Source of the DNA: Acinetobacter pittii ANC 4050
GTDB lineage: Bacteria; Pseudomonadota; Gammaproteobacteria; Pseudomonadales; Moraxellaceae
Direction: 5' to 3'
Assembly (NCBI RefSeq): GCF_000399685.1
Contig: NZ_KB976987.1
Span: forward strand, 1,627,184 to 1,691,183
DNA: 64,000 nt
Shown here piece by piece: positions 61,943 to 64,000 of the stretch. The translations under genes were made by a program, and so were the position numbers. The stretch's first letter is position 1, and every line of letters starts with the position of its first letter. Under the pieces are notes generated by a model. The model did no database searches. It saw only the letters and a program-made list of their open reading frames with translations, and was not told where the DNA came from.

Positions 61943-62056
61943 TTATTTTGGATTAATAAAGTAGAAATAAACCACCAAAACCATTAATAAAATAATTGCA
62001 AGGTTGAGATAGGTGCCTACCGTATTAAAACTTTTGAAGAACTTTAGTATGTTCAT
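61943..62056 (-). CDS. Small single-span membrane protein
   Basis: 37 residues: MNILKFFKSFNTVGTY followed by LNLAIILLMVLVVYFYFINPK, a positively charged N-terminus, one membrane span and a very short tail. It starts 10 bp after the stop of the frameshifted tail chaperone. It could be a holin-like, exclusion or leader protein; it may also be non-coding by chance. No strong ribosome site is seen. Confidence 0.4.
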   Translation of the reverse strand: MNILKFFKSFNTVGTYLNLAIILLMVLVVYFYFINPK

Positions 62057-62066
62057 AGGTGCTCTA

Positions 62067-62393
62067 TTATTTTTGCTTGGTTGAAATTTTCTTATGAGCT
62101 TCCTCAATAAATAGATTATCTAAAGCAAAAATACAGTCAGTAAAGATATGAGTATCAACAGGTAAATCATTGTTTTCAGCGTAGACATTGATAGCCTGCT
62201 GGTCTAATGACAGTGGGATGCCCTGTTCATATCTCCGAGATCTAATAATCGTGCTAAAGGCTGCAAGAATTGAATCAGCTGCATAAGAATATTCTGGAGT
62301 TTCCGGAATACGGCCACCTAAGAATTTAATTTGTTCGATTTCGTGCGGCGTTTTCGACGCATACGATTTTTGGTATTTGTAGAGCTCGATGAC
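62067..62393 (-). CDS. Tail assembly chaperone frameshift extension (T domain of G-T)
   Basis: After a -1 shift at the slippery site, translation continues for 108 residues (VIELYKYQKSYASKTPHEIEQ ... FIEEAHKKISTKQK) to TAA at 62067. The reading frame has no stop in 327 bp and encodes a plausible acidic domain (RIPETPEYSYAADSILAAFS, IPLSLDQQAINVYAENNDL). In lambda the equivalent gpG-T fusion binds the tape measure and tail tube protein during assembly. The fused product would have about 255 residues. No independent start codon with a ribosome site was seen for this frame. Confidence 0.78.
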   Translation of the reverse strand, partial: VIELYKYQKSYASKTPHEIEQIKFLGGRIPETPEYSYAADSILAAFSTIIRSRRYEQGIPLSLDQQAINVYAENNDLPVDTHIFTDCIFALDNLFIEEAHKKISTKQK

Positions 62394-62833
62394 TTTCCCA
62401 GAATCATCGCCTTATCCTTATCAGCTTCTTCCTGAATTTTTTGAGCATGTTCTTTCACGAATAACCAGATTTGAATACCGATATCACCCATATTCAGTAA
62501 TTTTGAAGCATTTCCCGGTGTATAAGGCATTTCAGTTTCTACAGTCTTTCCTTCAACAACTTGTGCAAATACCACGCCTTTCCAGTCCTCAATTAAGTGA
62601 GCTGCGCAAGCATCCATCAAAAGCTCATGGTACAGCTTTGCTGATGGATCGTTCGCCATCACGTCATAACCTTTAGATGAGATTTGATTACCTGCACGCT
62701 CAACGGCTACCTGAAAAGGCTTATATGCGATACCACGGACTTTAAACTCTGCCTGCACTTGACCATCTGCGCCCTTAAATTCACACCATTTAGACACTTC
62801 TGAGCTTTGAATAATTCCGACTTTTAAAGCCAT
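62318..62833 (-). CDS. Tail assembly chaperone, gpG-like
   Basis: 171 residues in the unshifted frame. ALKVGIIQSSEVSKWCEFKGADGQVQAEFKVRGIAYKPFQVAVERAG begins the protein, and its central part (HELLMDACAAHLIEDWKGVVFAQ...VETEMPYTPGNASKLLNMGDIGIQIWLFVKEHA) is typical of tail assembly chaperones between tail tube and tape measure. The last 25 residues (SSSSTNTKNRMRRKRRTKSN) are a basic, low-complexity tail that is replaced by the acidic T-like domain when ribosomes shift. AGAGGTAGGT precedes the ATG. Confidence 0.83.
   Translation of the reverse strand: MALKVGIIQSSEVSKWCEFKGADGQVQAEFKVRGIAYKPFQVAVERAGNQISSKGYDVMANDPSAKLYHELLMDACAAHLIEDWKGVVFAQVVEGKTVETEMPYTPGNASKLLNMGDIGIQIWLFVKEHAQKIQEEADKDKAMILGKSSSSTNTKNRMRRKRRTKSNKLNS
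62393..62399 (-). promoter_or_regulatory. Programmed -1 frameshift site GGGAAAG
   Basis: The minus-strand sequence CTG GGA AAG TCA contains GGGAAAG in the G-GGA-AAG phase, the heptamer used at the lambda G-T junction. Slippage puts the ribosome into the 327-bp T frame. 441 bp (147 codons) precede it. Confidence 0.8.
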
Positions 62834-62859
62834 ACCTACCTCTAAAATTTAAGAAATAA

Positions 62860-62885
62860 AAAGCCCATGGGACTCCATGGGCTTT
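62860..62885 (-). terminator. Hairpin between tail tube and tail chaperone genes
   Basis: AAAGCCCATGG-GACT-CCATGGGCTTT, perfect 11-bp stem, followed by T-run on the minus strand; partial terminator that would lower chaperone levels relative to tail tube. Confidence 0.85.
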
Positions 62886-62901
62886 ATTGATTTAAATTGA
62901 A

Positions 62902-63819
62902 TTACACAAGAGCCCGTACAATCGTTGGTGCTGTACGAACTTGAGCAAAGTTAATATCTACTGTGATGATGTCATCACCTCCACCATCCGGGTGATTGGC
63001 TTCCATTACCTCTAATTGAGGGAAGTTAAGTGAGTACTTACTACCTTTACTGTCTTTAATATCGAAAGACAAAGTGAATACATCTCGAGTTTTAATAGCA
63101 TCAATCCAACCAGCTGCAGTGGCCGAGAACATAAATGATGCATTTGCTTCGATATCCATCATCTTCTCAATGTAGAACTCTGGCGTGTACTTACCTGAAC
63201 CAATACAACGAATTGCTTCCAGATTATTATTGAATGAAAGCGTCAGAGATTGCATGCAGGCTTTACCTTGAATCGACTGGCCATTTACAAGCAAGTTTTC
63301 AACATTTGGCATGCTAACCAATGGTCGAGTTGAAGCAGCAATAGGATTAACAACGGGGTTAACTTGCTGACGAGTAAAAGAACTACCAACAAGTCCGAAA
63401 TTGCCAGTAATTTTACCTGTAGTCTGTATCGTGATTTCGCCTGTATTGACCTGAACACCACGGTAAATAAAAACCTGACCAATATCTTCAAAGACTTTGA
63501 CTAAAGTTAATGATTTACGTACGGTCCCACCAAAACTTAAAGAGCTTCCCGCCCAGTTATTAAATGCAAGTGCACTTAAGAATAAGTCGAATGTTCCAAC
63601 TGACAATTCAAACTCTAACTGACCTGCTACTTCTGCCTCAGTGACTACACCTCCCTGACGAAAGCGGGAGTTAACAACTTCGCTACTCTCTTCAGTAGAG
63701 ACGTTTTCTGATAAGCCATCTGAAACACGGCGAACTGTGTACCAGACAGGATTTGCAGGAGTAGTTCCCAAAACTGCTTCTTCACAAGCATATAATCGAA
63801 TTTTTGAACCTGAACTCAT
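62902..63819 (-). CDS. Major tail tube protein
   Basis: 305 residues, beta-rich, without signal peptide: GSKIRLYACEEAVLGTTPANPVWYTVRRVSDGLSEN, GQLEFELSVGTFDLFLSALAF, GEITIQTTGKITGNFGLVGSSFT, LTLSFNNNLEAIRCIGSGKYTPEFYIEKM. These are the conserved parts of the phage tail tube family common in Acinetobacter siphoviruses. Its position just before the G/G-T chaperones matches lambda gpV. A strong ribosome site (GGAGAA) fits high expression. Confidence 0.9.
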   Translation of the reverse strand: MSSGSKIRLYACEEAVLGTTPANPVWYTVRRVSDGLSENVSTEESSEVVNSRFRQGGVVTEAEVAGQLEFELSVGTFDLFLSALAFNNWAGSSLSFGGTVRKSLTLVKVFEDIGQVFIYRGVQVNTGEITIQTTGKITGNFGLVGSSFTRQQVNPVVNPIAASTRPLVSMPNVENLLVNGQSIQGKACMQSLTLSFNNNLEAIRCIGSGKYTPEFYIEKMMDIEANASFMFSATAAGWIDAIKTRDVFTLSFDIKDSKGSKYSLNFPQLEVMEANHPDGGGDDIITVDINFAQVRTAPTIVRALV

Positions 63820-63844
63820 TTATGGTTCTCCAAAATTTAGGCAT

Positions 63845-63912
63845 AAAAAAACCCGCTTCGTCAGCAGGGTCGCTATTAAAATTGGCGTAAAAAAACCGCT
63901 AAATTAGCGGAT
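63845..63912 (-). terminator. Two small hairpins before the tail tube gene
   Basis: CCCG...CGGG (about 63850-63870) and CCGCTAATTTAGCGG (63896-63910), each followed on the minus strand by a T-run; together they end the transcript of the gene cut by the window edge. Confidence 0.75.
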
Positions 63913-63914
63913 TA

Positions 63915-64000
63915 TTAAAGCGATTCATCTGTCTCTGAGATTGCTGGTGGTTCAACTCCATTCATGGCCGCAGCAACTGCTTCAGATAAGTTGGTAGGCT
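63915..64000 (-). CDS. Phage protein, C-terminal fragment at window edge
   Basis: The last 27 codons of a minus-strand gene: PTNLSEAVAAAMNGVEPPA and then ISETDESL before the stop. The 5' part lies beyond the window. In lambda-like order the gene upstream of the tail tube is a head-tail joining or tail terminator protein, but this fragment is too short to identify. Confidence 0.5.
   Translation of the reverse strand, partial: PTNLSEAVAAAMNGVEPPAISETDESL

Overview
The window looks like a chromosome segment of an Acinetobacter from the calcoaceticus-baumannii complex. The AT-rich composition fits. So do near-recognisable Acinetobacter versions of MutS, FdxA, the lptCAB-kdsCD block, CysS and the PiuA/PiuC iron genes, and the tail genes resemble those of Acinetobacter siphoprophages. 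The species is an inference from remembered protein sequence, not from a search.

Layout. (1) 1-606: 3' part of a DUF1826 gene. (2) About 607-15,830: a very AT-rich accessory block. It holds a heme oxygenase, an omptin protease, an orphan PAAR protein with a companion gene, a DUF6502 protein, a 4CL-type acyl-CoA ligase, a three-gene aminotransferase/dehydrogenase/HAD-phosphatase operon, an LLM flavin monooxygenase and several small or secreted proteins. It ends in a decayed copy of the DUF1826 3' end, so similar DUF1826 sequence lies on both sides. (3) 15,950-18,500: an autoregulated TipA-type MerR gene and three small unknown genes. (4) 19,221-37,413: conserved chromosome with mutS, a GNAT gene, fdxA, an M15-like lipoprotein, an O-methyltransferase, a universal stress protein, a hexapeptide acyltransferase, yigZ, a type I secretion operon (tolC-hlyB-hlyD), the LOS assembly and Kdo genes lptB-lptA-lptC-kdsC-kdsD, cysS and tRNA-Gly(GCC). 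(5) 37,430-46,300: an integration hot spot. A tyrosine integrase next to the tRNA has no phage attached. A glycine-zipper protein, a DUF4142 protein, azlCD and an iron module (Fur-like gene, piuC, piuA) follow, and two decayed phage lysis-gene ends flank azlCD. (6) 46,442-64,000: the lysis and tail half of a lambda/P22-like siphoprophage on the minus strand, running off the right edge.

In the prophage the transcription order from right to left is: a partial gene, tail tube, tail chaperone G with a -1 frameshift extension (G-T), a small membrane protein, three exported proteins, an Arc/antirepressor immunity module with palindromic operators, tape measure, another lipoprotein, four tail-tip proteins, holin, GH108 endolysin and a 32-residue Rz1-like lipoprotein. 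One further lipoprotein between tail tip and holin is read from the opposite strand.

The most notable items are a possible iminosugar-type operon (9,582-12,519), a lambda-identical GGGAAAG frameshift site that reveals an extra tail-chaperone domain, the P22-like immunity cassette inside the tail operon, a run of phage lipoproteins, a tape measure with permuted M23-peptidase motifs, repeated remnants of phage lysis ends around azlCD, and a Fur paralogue with no visible metal ligands.
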